Assembly: GCA_964600965.1 (NCBI GenBank) | Contig: CAZRLO010000002.1 | Location: 1-64,000, forward strand | Reading direction: 5' to 3' | Source of the DNA: UBA5972 sp964600965 | GTDB lineage: Bacteria; Pseudomonadota; Alphaproteobacteria; Rhodobacterales; Rhodobacteraceae | Length of the DNA stretch: 64,000 bases | Part shown: one piece after another, positions 51,474 through 61,309 of the stretch | How the letters are laid out: each line of letters opens with the position of its first letter | Numbering within the stretch: position 1 is the first letter of the stretch | Program-made: the position numbers and the translations under genes | The notes under the pieces: model-generated | What the model was told of the DNA's origin: nothing | What the model saw: the letters and a program-made list of their open reading frames with translations, nothing else | Database searches by the model: none

Positions 51474-52388
51474 ATGGCACCTGGTGCATCCCCCCGTATA
51501 GCGGTTCTCATGGGCGGCCCTTCGGCCGAACGAGAGGTATCCTTGGTGTCCGGTCGCGAATGTGCGGCGGCACTGCGGGGCGAAGGGTTTGACGTTACCG
51601 AACTGGACGCGGGTCCGGACCTTGCGGCTTTGCTCGCCGACATTCGTCCCGAGATCGTTTTCAACGCGTTGCATGGCCGCTGGGGCGAAGATGGCTGCGT
51701 GCAGGGCCTGCTTGAATGGTTGCGCATTCCCTATACCCATTCCGGGGTGCTGGCCTCGTCGCTGGCGATGGACAAGGAGCGGACCAAAGCGGTGTACCGC
51801 ATGGCCGGGCTGCCCGTGGTAAAAAGCGTGCTGGCAAAATCCGAGGACGTGCGCCGGAACCACCCGATGCCACCGCCATACGTGGTGAAACCCTACAACG
51901 AGGGGTCATCGGTCGGGGTATATATCGTTCACAAGGACGCCAACGGGCCACCGCAACTTGCGGACGACATGCCGGAAACCGTGATGGTCGAACAGTTTGC
52001 GCCGGGGCGTGAACTGACGGCGACGGTGATGGCGGGCAAGGCCTTGACCGTCACCGATATCGTGACGGACGGCTGGTACGATTATGACGCGAAATACAAG
52101 ACCGGCGGTTCACGCCACCAGGTTCCGGCCAAGCTTCCGCAACCGGTTTTCGATGCGGCGATGGATTACGCCGAACGCGCGCATGATGCGCTGGGTTGCA
52201 GGGGGATCAGCCGCACCGATTTCCGCTGGGACGCGGCGCGCGGCCTGGACGGCCTGATCCTGCTGGAAACCAACACCCAACCCGGGATGACGCCCACGTC
52301 GCTGTCACCTGAACAGGCCGCGCATTGCGGCGTTTCCTTTGGCACCCTGTGCCGATGGCTGGCAGAGGATTCCTCGTGCAACAGATGA
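51474..52388 (+). CDS. ddl: D-alanine--D-alanine ligase
   Basis: A 304-residue ATP-grasp enzyme joining two D-alanines for the peptidoglycan pentapeptide. Features: VLMGGPSAEREVSLVSG, ALHGRWGEDGCVQGLLE, VKPYNEGSSVGV, and the Mg-site LLETNTQPGMTPTSL. The start at 51474 is chosen because translation from 51381 would overlap murB with unrelated sequence. Its stop overlaps the ftsQ start (ATGA). Confidence 0.95.
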   Translation: MAPGASPRIAVLMGGPSAEREVSLVSGRECAAALRGEGFDVTELDAGPDLAALLADIRPEIVFNALHGRWGEDGCVQGLLEWLRIPYTHSGVLASSLAMDKERTKAVYRMAGLPVVKSVLAKSEDVRRNHPMPPPYVVKPYNEGSSVGVYIVHKDANGPPQLADDMPETVMVEQFAPGRELTATVMAGKALTVTDIVTDGWYDYDAKYKTGGSRHQVPAKLPQPVFDAAMDYAERAHDALGCRGISRTDFRWDAARGLDGLILLETNTQPGMTPTSLSPEQAAHCGVSFGTLCRWLAEDSSCNR

Positions 52389-53260
52389 CACCCGAACCCC
52401 CGCGCGTTGATCCGGCCCCGAGTCGCGCCGCCTATCGCATCCAGCGGCTGTGGCTGACGCCGGTCTTCCGGGTCCTGCTGCGGATGGGCGTCCCGGCGCT
52501 TGCGGTTTTTGTGGCGGTCGGGTGGTATTTTTCCGACCCCGTGCGGGTCGATACGATCAAGGCCGGACTGGCCGAACTGCGCGCCAGCATCGAACAGCGC
52601 CCCGAATTCCGGGTCAACCTGATGCGAATCGACCGCGTCAGCGCCGAGGTCGCCGAGGATATCCGCGAAGTCACCGCGATCGACTTCCCGGTCAGCTCGT
52701 TCGATCTGGACCTGCGCGAATTGCGGGTCCGGATCGAGGAACTGGATGCCGTGGCCGATGCGGAACTGGTGGTGCGCGCCGGTGGCGTCCTTGAGGTCGC
52801 GATCCGCGAGCGCATTCCGGCGCTGGTCTGGCGTGGCCGCGAAGCGCTGGAACTGCTGGACAAGAATGGTCACCGCGTGTCGGCGCTCGACCGCCGTCAA
52901 AGCCGGGCGGATCTGCCATTGATCACCGGCGAAATGGCAGATCAGGCAACCGCCGAAGCGCTGGCACTGGTGGACGCGGCGCGGCCGATTTCGCATCGAC
53001 TGCGTGGGCTGGCGCGCATCGGCGGGCGGCGCTGGGATCTGGTCCTGGACCGTGATCAACGGGTCATGTTGCCCGAAAACGAACCCGGACAAGCGCTGGA
53101 ACGGCTGCTGGCACTCAATGAAATCAACGACTTGCTGGCGCGGGACGTTGTGGTTATCGACCTGCGGGACAAGATGCGCCCGACGTTGCGGTTGACGCGT
53201 GAAGCCGTTGAATTTCTGCACAATATCCCCGAGACGCCGCAAGACGGAGACGACGCCTGA
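52385..53260 (+). CDS. ftsQ: Cell division protein FtsQ
   Basis: A 291-residue bitopic membrane protein: cytoplasmic N-terminus, one helix (about residues 32-52, VPALAVFVAVGWYF), then the POTRA domain (VNLMRIDRVSAEVAEDIREV) and the FtsQ beta domain. FtsQ recruits FtsB and FtsL to the divisome. The start at 52385 overlaps the ddl stop; an ATG at 52355 is an alternative. It shares one base with the ftsA start (TGATG). Confidence 0.93.
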   Translation: MTPEPPRVDPAPSRAAYRIQRLWLTPVFRVLLRMGVPALAVFVAVGWYFSDPVRVDTIKAGLAELRASIEQRPEFRVNLMRIDRVSAEVAEDIREVTAIDFPVSSFDLDLRELRVRIEELDAVADAELVVRAGGVLEVAIRERIPALVWRGREALELLDKNGHRVSALDRRQSRADLPLITGEMADQATAEALALVDAARPISHRLRGLARIGGRRWDLVLDRDQRVMLPENEPGQALERLLALNEINDLLARDVVVIDLRDKMRPTLRLTREAVEFLHNIPETPQDGDDA

Positions 53261-54594
53261 TGAACGACCTCTACCAATCCCAACGGGCGATGCGCGCCCG
53301 GCGCGAGGCCGCGATGCAGCGCGGAATCGTGGCGCTGCTGGACATTGGTACCAGCAAGATCGCCTGTCTGGTGCTGCGTTTCGACGGCGTCGCCAAAGCA
53401 CAGCCCGGCGATGGGGTCGGCCCGATGATGGGTCAGGCGCGGTTTCGCGTGGTCGGTGTCGCCACCACTCGTTCGCGCGGCGTGACCTTCGGCGAGATCG
53501 ACCGGATGGAGGAAACCGAACGCGCCATCCGAACCGCCGTGCAGGGCGCGCAGAAGATGGCGGGTCTGCGTGTCGATCACGTGATTGCCGCGTTTTCGGG
53601 TGCACGACCGCGATCCTATGGCCTGTCCGGCAACGTTCACCTGCACGAAAACGGTGTGCGCGAACCCGACATCGCGCGGGCCCTCGCGGCGTGCGATGTG
53701 CCCGATACCGGGGCGGACCGGCAGGTCATTCATGCGCTTCCGGTCAATTTCGCGCTGGACCACCGTACCGGTCTGTCCGACCCGCGCGGTCATATCGGCA
53801 ACAACCTTTCCGTTGACATGCACATGTTGACCATCAACCGGACGGCAACCGAAAACCTGCTGTTCTGTATCAAACGCTGCGATCTGGAACTGGCCGGGAT
53901 CGCCTCGTCTGCCTATGTCAGCGGCCTGGCCTCGCTGGTCGAGGACGAACTGGAACTGGGAGCGGCCTGCATCGATTTCGGCGGCGGCTCTACCGGGATT
54001 TCGATCTTTATCCGCAAACACCTGATCTACACCGATGCGGTGCGGCTGGGCGGGGATCACATCACCTCGGACATTTCGCAGGGCCTGCAGGTGCCGCTTG
54101 CGGCTGCCGAGCGGATCAAGACGTTCTATGGCGGGGTCGAGGCCACGGGAATGGACGACCGCGAATGGATCGAAACCGGCGGTGATACCGGCGATTGGGA
54201 ACTGGATCGCCGCACCGTCAGTCGGGCGGAACTGATCGGCGTGATGCGCCCCCGGGTCGAGGAAATTCTGGAAGAGGCGCGTTCGCGGCTGGATGCTGCC
54301 GGGTTTGAAAACCTGCCAAGCCAGCGGATCGTTCTGACCGGGGGCAGCAGCCAGATACCGGGCATCGGCGATCTGGCCGAGAAAATCCTTGGCCGTCAGG
54401 TCCGTCTTGGCCGACCTCTCCGGGTTCAGGGCCTGCCACAAGCGGCCACCGGACCGGCCTTTTCCGCCGCGGTGGGCCTGTGTCTGCACGCGGCGCATCC
54501 ACAGGACGAATGCTGGGATTTCGAGGTTCCCACCGACCGTTACGCGGGCAGGTCGCTGAAACGCGCCGCCAAATGGTTTCGGGAAAATTGGTAA
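53260..54594 (+). CDS. ftsA: Cell division protein FtsA
   Basis: A 444-residue actin-like ATPase that tethers FtsZ filaments to the membrane. Phosphate-1 loop LLDIGTSKIACLVL near residue 28, SHS2/1C domain segment HALPVNFALD, phosphate-2 DFGGGSTGISIF, adenosine motif LTGGSSQIPGIG, and a C-terminal amphipathic helix (GRSLKRAAKWFRENW) for membrane binding. A 192-bp gap separates it from ftsZ. Confidence 0.95.
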   Translation: MNDLYQSQRAMRARREAAMQRGIVALLDIGTSKIACLVLRFDGVAKAQPGDGVGPMMGQARFRVVGVATTRSRGVTFGEIDRMEETERAIRTAVQGAQKMAGLRVDHVIAAFSGARPRSYGLSGNVHLHENGVREPDIARALAACDVPDTGADRQVIHALPVNFALDHRTGLSDPRGHIGNNLSVDMHMLTINRTATENLLFCIKRCDLELAGIASSAYVSGLASLVEDELELGAACIDFGGGSTGISIFIRKHLIYTDAVRLGGDHITSDISQGLQVPLAAAERIKTFYGGVEATGMDDREWIETGGDTGDWELDRRTVSRAELIGVMRPRVEEILEEARSRLDAAGFENLPSQRIVLTGGSSQIPGIGDLAEKILGRQVRLGRPLRVQGLPQAATGPAFSAAVGLCLHAAHPQDECWDFEVPTDRYAGRSLKRAAKWFRENW

Positions 54595-54742
54595 TCCGGG
54601 GCCTTTCGCGGCGAAATGGACGACGATTGGCGGAAATATGCCAATTTTGGGCCCAGACCCCCATATATTGCGTTGGTTCCCGACATTTTTTCGTGACCGG
54701 AAACAATGGCTCGGTTACGGTACGGAATCAGCGGGATAATAA

Positions 54743-54758
54743 CCGGTCTGAAGACCGG
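54743..54758 (+). promoter_or_regulatory. small hairpin in the ftsZ leader
   Basis: Arms ccggtct (54743-54749) and agaccgg (54752-54758) with a two-base loop, 28 bp before the ftsZ start, just after a GATAAT (54735-54740) that could be a -10 element. The ftsA-ftsZ gap is a usual place for an ftsZ promoter. Confidence 0.4.
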
Positions 54759-54786
54759 ACAATCAGGCAGCGGACGGACCTTTAGC

Positions 54787-56403
54787 ATGACTCTCAATCT
54801 TCGGATGCCCGACAAGCAGGACCTTCGTCCAAAAATCACGGTTTTTGGCGTGGGCGGGGCCGGCGGCAATGCCGTCAACAACATGATCGAAAAGGAACTG
54901 GAAGGGGCGGATTTCGTCGTCGCGAATACCGATGCGCAGGCGCTCGCCCAATCCAAGGCACCGCAAAAGATCCAGATGGGTGTCAAGGTCACCGAGGGTT
55001 TGGGCGCCGGTGCGCGGCCAGCCGTCGGCGCCGCGTCCGCCGAGGAAAGCATCGAAGCGATCGTTGACCATCTGGCCGGCTCGCATATGTGTTTCATTAC
55101 CGCAGGCATGGGCGGGGGTACCGGCACCGGGGCGGCCCCGATCATTGCACAGGCCGCGCGCGAACTGGGGGTTCTGACCGTCGGGGTGGTCACCAAGCCG
55201 TTCCAGTTCGAGGGCAACAAGCGGATGCGTCAGGCCGAAGAAGGCGTCGAGGCGTTGCAAAAGGTCGTCGATACGCTGATCATCATCCCCAACCAGAACC
55301 TGTTTCGCATCGCCAACGAGAAAACCACCTTTACGGAAGCGTTTTCCATGGCCGACGACGTGCTGCATCAGGGCGTCAAGGGCGTGACCGACCTGATGGT
55401 GCGCCCGGGCATCATCAACCTCGATTTTGCCGATGTACGCTCGGTGATGGACGAGATGGGCAAGGCGATGATGGGCACCGGCGAGGCCAGCGGCGAAGAC
55501 CGCGCCATTCAGGCGGCGGAAAAGGCGATTGCCAATCCGCTTCTGGACGAGATTTCCCTGAAAGGCGCGCGTGGCGTGCTGATCAACATCACCGGCAGCC
55601 ACGATCTGACCCTGTTCGAGCTTGACGAAGCCGCAAACCGCATCCGCGAAGAGGTGGATCAGGACGCCAATATCATCGTCGGTTCAACGCTGGAGACCGG
55701 GATGGAGGGCACGATGCGCGTGTCGGTCGTCGCGACCGGGATCGATGCATCGGAAATCGTTCAGGACGTGCCGGTCCCGCGCCGGAAAATGTCGGAACCC
55801 CTGGCACCCAAGCGCAGCGAGATCGTGTTTGAAGAGGTCGACACCCAGCCCGAACCCGAGGAAATTCTTGCCGCCGAGGCCCGCGCCGAGGCCGAGCAAC
55901 CCAATCTTCTTAGCGAACTGGAAGATGATTCCGGCCACGGCGCAGATACGGGTGGCATGTCGCTGTTTGACGAACCGTCCATCCGCCACGCTTCGGACGA
56001 TCTGCCGCCGCCGGTCTATCAGCCCGAAACGCGCGTCGCGGAACCGGTGCGCAGCATTGGCCCGGACCCGGCGGATCACGCGGGCTTTGTCGCGCCCAAG
56101 CCGCCGGCCACGGGAATGCCTTCGCCAGATGCGATGGCGCGGTTGCAGGCGGCCGTGAACAAGGCGCCAAAACCCCGCGTGCCGGAAGAACAGCCGCTGA
56201 CGCAGGGCATGCAAAACGAAAAACCTGCGCGTTTCGGGATCAACAGTCTGATCCATCGCATGACCGGACATGGCCCCGAGGCCGCGCCGCAAAGCGAATC
56301 GCCGCGACTGGCGCCGACCGTCGGGACCGAAAACGAAACGCCGCGTGATCCCGAACAGGAACGCGTTGATATCCCGGCGTTTTTGCGTAGGCAGGCCAAC
56401 TAG
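54787..56403 (+). CDS. ftsZ: Cell division GTPase FtsZ
   Basis: A 538-residue tubulin homologue forming the Z ring. Tubulin signature GGGTGTG at 109-115, synergy-loop NLDFADVRSVM, and the GTPase core ending near residue 320. It is followed by a long acidic/Pro-rich linker of about 200 residues (typical FtsZ linkers are shorter outside alphaproteobacteria). The C-terminal peptide DIPAFLRRQ contacts FtsA and others. The start at 54787 gives the usual N-terminus; the frame upstream is not conserved-looking. Confidence 0.96.
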   Translation: MTLNLRMPDKQDLRPKITVFGVGGAGGNAVNNMIEKELEGADFVVANTDAQALAQSKAPQKIQMGVKVTEGLGAGARPAVGAASAEESIEAIVDHLAGSHMCFITAGMGGGTGTGAAPIIAQAARELGVLTVGVVTKPFQFEGNKRMRQAEEGVEALQKVVDTLIIIPNQNLFRIANEKTTFTEAFSMADDVLHQGVKGVTDLMVRPGIINLDFADVRSVMDEMGKAMMGTGEASGEDRAIQAAEKAIANPLLDEISLKGARGVLINITGSHDLTLFELDEAANRIREEVDQDANIIVGSTLETGMEGTMRVSVVATGIDASEIVQDVPVPRRKMSEPLAPKRSEIVFEEVDTQPEPEEILAAEARAEAEQPNLLSELEDDSGHGADTGGMSLFDEPSIRHASDDLPPPVYQPETRVAEPVRSIGPDPADHAGFVAPKPPATGMPSPDAMARLQAAVNKAPKPRVPEEQPLTQGMQNEKPARFGINSLIHRMTGHGPEAAPQSESPRLAPTVGTENETPRDPEQERVDIPAFLRRQAN

Positions 56404-56647
56404 AACCTGCGCAATTTCGACCGACGAACCGACCGGCTCCGGGTGATTCGGCCCGGCGCAAGGGCGGGGTTTTCCGGCCCGTTGCGGCGGAAACAAATTG
56501 TTTCCTTTTTGATCGGCGGAAATCCGCAGACGGGCGGCGGCAATGTTGCAATCGGTCACAAAGATTGAGTTGAGGTAAACAGGGCCGTTGCTCTAGGAAC
56601 ATCCCAACTCTGCCGGGCAAGTGTTCCGGTTGCTTCGGGGGCCAGTC

Positions 56648-57568
56648 GTGCAAACCACGGTCAAAAATTCGATCTCTTTCATCGGTACGGGGCTGCATTC
56701 CGGACGTCCGGTGCGGATGCGCATTCTGCCTGCCTCTGCCGAATACGGCATCTGGTTTCGGCGCGTGGATATCCGGGATCGGGACAACCTGATCGCGGCC
56801 AGATACGATAATGTCACCGACACCCAGCTTTGCACCAACATTGCCAACGACAAGGGCGTTTCGGTGTCGACCGTCGAACACCTGATGGCGGCGCTGACCG
56901 GTTGTGGTATCCACAATGCCCTGATTGAAATCGACGGCCCCGAAGTGCCGATCATGGATGGCTCGTCGCATCGATTCGTGCAGGAAATCATCCGGACCGG
57001 GGCGCAGGTTCTGGGGGCGCCGGTGCGCCTGATCCGCGTGCTGGAACGTGTTTCGGTGCAGTTGGGCGACGTTCTGGTGTCACTGGAGCCGCACGAAAAT
57101 CTTGAAATAGATTTCGCCATTGATTTTCCGGACGCCGCGATTGGCCGGCAGTCCAAGCGGCTGAACATGGCGAACGGGGCGTTCGTCCGCGAATTGTGCG
57201 ACAGCCGCACATTTTGCCGCAAAGCCGATGTCGACTGGATGCTGAGCCAGGGGCTGGGCAAGGGCGGCAATCTGGGCAATGCGTTGGTGGTGGACGGCGA
57301 CAAGGTTCTGACCCCGGGCGGTCCGCGCCACAAGGATGAATACGTTCGCCACAAGATGCTGGACGCACTGGGCGATCTGGCGCTGGCCGGTGCGCCGGTC
57401 ATGGGGCGTTATCAGGGTGTGCGTGCTGGTCATGCGGCCACGAATGCGCTGCTGCGCGCATTGTTTGCGCGCCCGATGGCCTATGCGATGGTCACCTGTG
57501 ACGCCGCGACCGCGGTCAAGCTGCCGGGCGTCGGTATCCGGGCGTCCGACCTTCGCCGGGTCGCCTGA
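56648..57568 (+). CDS. lpxC: UDP-3-O-acyl-N-acetylglucosamine deacetylase LpxC
   Basis: A 306-residue zinc deacetylase, the committed step of lipid A synthesis. Zinc ligands by family match are His78 (TVEHLMAAL), His235 and Asp239 (HKMLDALGD), with His262 as catalytic acid (RAGH). The start is GTG 56648, giving MQTTVKNSISFIG as in other LpxC; the frame is open to 56621. The 244-bp gap after ftsZ (56404-56647) shows no clear feature. Confidence 0.94.
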   Translation: MQTTVKNSISFIGTGLHSGRPVRMRILPASAEYGIWFRRVDIRDRDNLIAARYDNVTDTQLCTNIANDKGVSVSTVEHLMAALTGCGIHNALIEIDGPEVPIMDGSSHRFVQEIIRTGAQVLGAPVRLIRVLERVSVQLGDVLVSLEPHENLEIDFAIDFPDAAIGRQSKRLNMANGAFVRELCDSRTFCRKADVDWMLSQGLGKGGNLGNALVVDGDKVLTPGGPRHKDEYVRHKMLDALGDLALAGAPVMGRYQGVRAGHAATNALLRALFARPMAYAMVTCDAATAVKLPGVGIRASDLRRVA

Positions 57569-57710
57569 TCCCTTTCCCGATGTTCCTCAAACCCTGTCAC
57601 AGGTTGGCGAAATCATTGCGAAACCGTTTTGACTTGCGGCGAATTGTGTTAGGAACGCCGGGAACATCTGCTGCCAGTCTGCCGCTTTACCGGAACAGGA
57701 AGATCACGCC

Positions 57711-58547
57711 ATGACATCAGGGGCAATACGGACAATTCAGGGGCTATTCCTGGTTTGCGCGTTGGCCCTGTCGGCCTGCGGCAAGAAGGTCGAGGAAGTC
57801 CCGCTCGAGGATCAGTCGCCCGAAGCGATCTTCAAGGTGGCGGAAGCCAAGCTTGCCGCCAAGGACGAAGAAGAGGCGGCCAAGCTGTTCAGCGAGGTTG
57901 AACGCCTTTACCCCTATTCCGAATGGGCCAAGCGCGGGATCGTGATGTCGGCGTTTGCCTATCATCAGGCCAAGGAATACGACCAGTCGCGCAGCGCCGC
58001 GCAGCGCTATCTCGACTTTTATCCGGCGGACGAAGACGCGGCCTATGCGCAATATCTGATGGCGCTCAGCTATTATGATCAGATCGACAAGATCGCGCGG
58101 GATCAGGGCAACACGTTTCAGGCTCTTCAGGCGCTTCGCGTGGTCATCGAACGCTATCCGGACAGTGAATACGCCAAATCGGCGATCCTGAAATTCGATC
58201 TTGCCATCGACCATCTGGCCGGCAAGGAAATGGAAGTCGGACGGTTTTATCTGAAGCGCGGGCACTTTACCGCCGCGATCAACCGTTTCCGGGTGGTGGT
58301 CGAGGAATACCAGACCACGACCCACACGCCCGAAGCCCTGCACCGGCTGGTCGAAAGTTACCTTTCACTGGGGCTGGACGCCGAAGCACAGACGGCCGGG
58401 GCCATTCTGGGCCATAATTTCAAGAGCACCGACTGGTACGAAGACAGTTATGCGCTGTTGACCGGCAAGGGCCTGCGTCCCGAAGCCAAGGGCGAGGGCT
58501 GGTTGCGCCGCGTTTACCGGCGGGTGCTCCGGGGTGCCTGGCTCTGA
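57711..58547 (+). CDS. bamD: Outer membrane assembly lipoprotein BamD
   Basis: A 278-residue lipoprotein of the BAM complex that inserts outer-membrane proteins. Signal peptide with lipobox LSAC (lipidated Cys23), then five tetratricopeptide-like repeats (EAIFKVAEAKLAAKDEEEAA; YSEWAKRGIVMSAFAYHQ). The order lpxC-bamD-recN is conserved in Rhodobacterales. A TTGACT (57629-57634) upstream may belong to a promoter but no -10 is clear. Confidence 0.93.
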   Translation: MTSGAIRTIQGLFLVCALALSACGKKVEEVPLEDQSPEAIFKVAEAKLAAKDEEEAAKLFSEVERLYPYSEWAKRGIVMSAFAYHQAKEYDQSRSAAQRYLDFYPADEDAAYAQYLMALSYYDQIDKIARDQGNTFQALQALRVVIERYPDSEYAKSAILKFDLAIDHLAGKEMEVGRFYLKRGHFTAAINRFRVVVEEYQTTTHTPEALHRLVESYLSLGLDAEAQTAGAILGHNFKSTDWYEDSYALLTGKGLRPEAKGEGWLRRVYRRVLRGAWL

Positions 58548-58579
58548 CCAGCTAAGCGCCGGAACGGGGGCTGAGGGGG

Positions 58580-60235
58580 ATGCTGCGCGGGCTATTCATC
58601 CGTGACATGCTGCTGATCGAGCGGTTGGAGCTGGAGTTTCAACCGGGTCTGAACGTGCTGACCGGGGAAACCGGGGCCGGAAAATCGATTTTGCTGGATG
58701 CGCTTGGGTTCGTTCTGGGCTGGCGAACCCGCGCCAGTCCCGTGCGGTCGGGCGCGGATGCGGGCGAAGTTACCGCGACCTTTGATATTGGCAGTGACCA
58801 TCCGATCCGCCCGATTTTGACCGAGGCCGGCATTCCGATCGAGGCCGAAGTCATTCTGCGCCGAACAGCCCACGCCGACGGGCGGCGCCAGGCCTGGGCC
58901 AACGACCGTCGCTGTTCGGTCGAAACCTTGCGCCAAATCTCGGAAACGCTGGTGGAAATCCACGGGCAACAGGATGATCGCGGGCTGATGAATCCGCGCG
59001 GCCACCGGGCGCTGCTGGATGATTTTGCCGGAAATTCCCGAAATCTGGCGCAATGCCGCAAGCTTTGGGGCGAATGGCAGGCCCGGCAAACGGAACTGGC
59101 AAAGGCCCAGACCGCCGCCGACAGGGCCGCGGCCGACCGCGATTATCTGGCCCACGCGGTTCAGGAACTGGATCAATTGGCCCCCAAACCGGGCGAGGAT
59201 GCCACCCTCGATACCAGCCGCCGCCTGATGCAGGCAGGCGAACGCATTCGCGCCGACATCGGCAAAGCCGCCGATGCACTGGGGCCGCAGGGGGTCGAGG
59301 GGCTGGCGAATGATGCGGTGAAATGGCTGCGGCAGGTCTCGGATCAGGCCGAAGGGCGGCTTGACGCGCCGCTTGAGGCGCTGCTGCGCGCGACCGACGA
59401 GATCGATCAGGCCCAGCGCGGTATCGTCGATTGCCTGACGGCATTGGCGTTCGATCCGCGGGAACTGGAAAACATCGAGGAACGGTTGTTTGCGATCCGG
59501 GCATTGGCCCGAAAACACGGGGTCGCACCCGACGAACTTTCGGTACTGGGCGATCGATTGCGGGAACGACTGGCGGCCATCGACGATGCGTCGGCGGGAT
59601 TTGCGGCGCTCAAAAAAACGGTGGCAGAGGCCGGCGCCGCCCATGACGCCATCGCCGCCGATCTTGCGCGCCGCCGTCGCAGCGCCGCAGGCCGGCTCGA
59701 TCAGGCGATTGCGACCGAACTTGCACCGCTCAAGCTGGAGCGGGCGGTCTTTCGCACCGATGTCCGCGACGAAAACCCGGGGCCGGATGGGAGCGATGCG
59801 GTTCAGTTCACGATCGCCACCAACCCGGGTGCCGCACCGGGGCCTCTGAACAAGATTGCGTCGGGCGGCGAGCTTTCGCGGCTGCTGTTGGCGCTCAAGG
59901 TAAGCTTGCGGGCGCACGCGCCGGGCCTGACCATGATATTCGACGAGATCGACCGTGGCGTTGGCGGCGCGACCGCCGATGCGGTGGGCCGAAGGCTGGC
60001 CAGCCTCGCCGAAGGGTCGCAAGTGCTGGTCGTGACCCATTCGCCGCAGGTCGCGGCCCGGGGAAACCATCACTGGCAGGTTGAAAAGCAGGTACAGGGT
60101 GGCACGACCCGGTCGCAGGTACATGCGATTGACGCACAGGCGCGGGTCTCGGAAATTGCCCGGATGCTGGCCGGGGATGTCGTGACCGACGAAGCCCGCG
60201 CGGCGGCGGGCAAGTTGCTGGGCGTTTCGGGCTGA
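58580..60235 (+). CDS. recN: DNA repair protein RecN
   Basis: A 551-residue SMC-like ATPase acting in double-strand break repair. Walker A GETGAGKS near residue 31, a central coiled coil (about 150-370) and the C-terminal signature ASGGELSRLLLALK with Walker B TMIFDEIDRGVGGATADAV. It lies 32 bp after bamD. Antisense frames as long as the gene are open because of GC bias and are not genes. Confidence 0.94.
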   Translation: MLRGLFIRDMLLIERLELEFQPGLNVLTGETGAGKSILLDALGFVLGWRTRASPVRSGADAGEVTATFDIGSDHPIRPILTEAGIPIEAEVILRRTAHADGRRQAWANDRRCSVETLRQISETLVEIHGQQDDRGLMNPRGHRALLDDFAGNSRNLAQCRKLWGEWQARQTELAKAQTAADRAAADRDYLAHAVQELDQLAPKPGEDATLDTSRRLMQAGERIRADIGKAADALGPQGVEGLANDAVKWLRQVSDQAEGRLDAPLEALLRATDEIDQAQRGIVDCLTALAFDPRELENIEERLFAIRALARKHGVAPDELSVLGDRLRERLAAIDDASAGFAALKKTVAEAGAAHDAIAADLARRRRSAAGRLDQAIATELAPLKLERAVFRTDVRDENPGPDGSDAVQFTIATNPGAAPGPLNKIASGGELSRLLLALKVSLRAHAPGLTMIFDEIDRGVGGATADAVGRRLASLAEGSQVLVVTHSPQVAARGNHHWQVEKQVQGGTTRSQVHAIDAQARVSEIARMLAGDVVTDEARAAAGKLLGVSG

Positions 60236-60669
60236 AGGGGAAGCGCGCACCCGGTCGCGCCGGAAATTGCGTGCGTCTTTCGTGGATCCGTCATCCTTCC
60301 GGGCCACAATTCCGGACGGCGAACAGGAAGGCGCGGCTCGCGTCGTTTGCTGCGGTAAGCGCATAATTCGGCGACAAACGCGACAAATTTCGCTCGGCGG
60401 ATTGTGGTAGATCGCCGATCCGGCTTTCGGCGGCTCGACCGTGAATTTGCGATCGGGAAGGCGGGAAACGCCCAACGTTCCGGTTGGGCGAAACCGGCAC
60501 AATTTCGTTGGTATATTTCATAAACACCTGAAATAAGGGAATATTGTCGATCGCACACGGGACAGGCAATCCGAAAATGACCTCTGTTCCCGCAAGCATC
60601 AAACGATCATTCCCTTCGTCGAGGCAACGTAATCCTTCCTGATTTTTGGTTAACATTTCGAATGATCTA
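60236..60669. other. non-coding region between recN and octamer array 3
   Basis: Contains one good hairpin, cgcccaac (60469-60476) / gttgggcg (60483-60490), an AT-rich stretch (60510-60660) and no supportable gene. Confidence 0.6.
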
Positions 60670-61165
60670 GAAATCCGGATTACCGGTAGACCGGTAGACC
60701 GGAAGACCGGTAGACCGATAGACCGATAGACCGGTGCGCCGATAGACCGGTGCACCGATAGATCGATAGACCGATAGACCGGTGAACCGATAGACTGATA
60801 GACCGATAGACCGGTGCACCGACGGACCGGTAATCCGATGGACCGGTGGACTGGTCGACGGGATTACCCGTGGGTCGGTTGACCGATCGGCCGGCAAGTC
60901 GGTCGGCCGATGGGCCAGAAAACCAGTGAGCCAGAAAACCGGTGGGCCGGTAAACCAGTGGGCCGGTTAACCGGTCGTCCAGCAGATTGGTGGACCCGAA
61001 AGCCGGCAGGCCAGTAATCCGGTCGTCCTGCAAACAGGTGCGCCAGAGATCCGGAAGGCCCGCAGACCGACAAACCGGTTTTCCGGCGGACCCGGATGTT
61101 CCTGGATTGGCATTTCGACCCACCGGTCATCTGGTCCGCAAATCCAGCGCTGCACCGATCATGCG
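60670..61165. repeat. octanucleotide tandem array 3
   Basis: About 62 consecutive 8-mers in one register, consensus RTAGACCG on the plus strand, nearly perfect at 60686-60790 and increasingly degenerate to the right. In the outer part only the CG/CCG end of each unit remains. It sits in the 1074-bp gap between the convergent recN and nitroreductase genes. The first units (gaaatccg, gattaccg) resemble the left edge of array 1 (gaaaaccg, gattatcg). Confidence 0.92.
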
Positions 61166-61309
61166 GGATGGCGTCAACCGCCCAAAAATCGGCGGGCCAG
61201 CCCGCTGTCGATGGTCGCCCAGACTTCGGCGAAATCGTTACAGCCCCCGCGTCATGCACCGACGCATGGTTCTGCCCCGGCGATGCCCGCCGTCCGGTCA
61301 TGTGTTCGA

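Noticed and set aside
58592..60502. 636-residue antisense frame across recN, and other long antisense frames such as 4461-5777
   Set aside because: High GC in third codon positions keeps antisense frames open; the sense strand has clear recN and typA motifs.
61245..61300. Possible third copy of dispersed-repeat module A
   Set aside because: Only short stretches match (for example around gacgcatggttctg) and a gap is needed; similarity is too weak to claim by eye.
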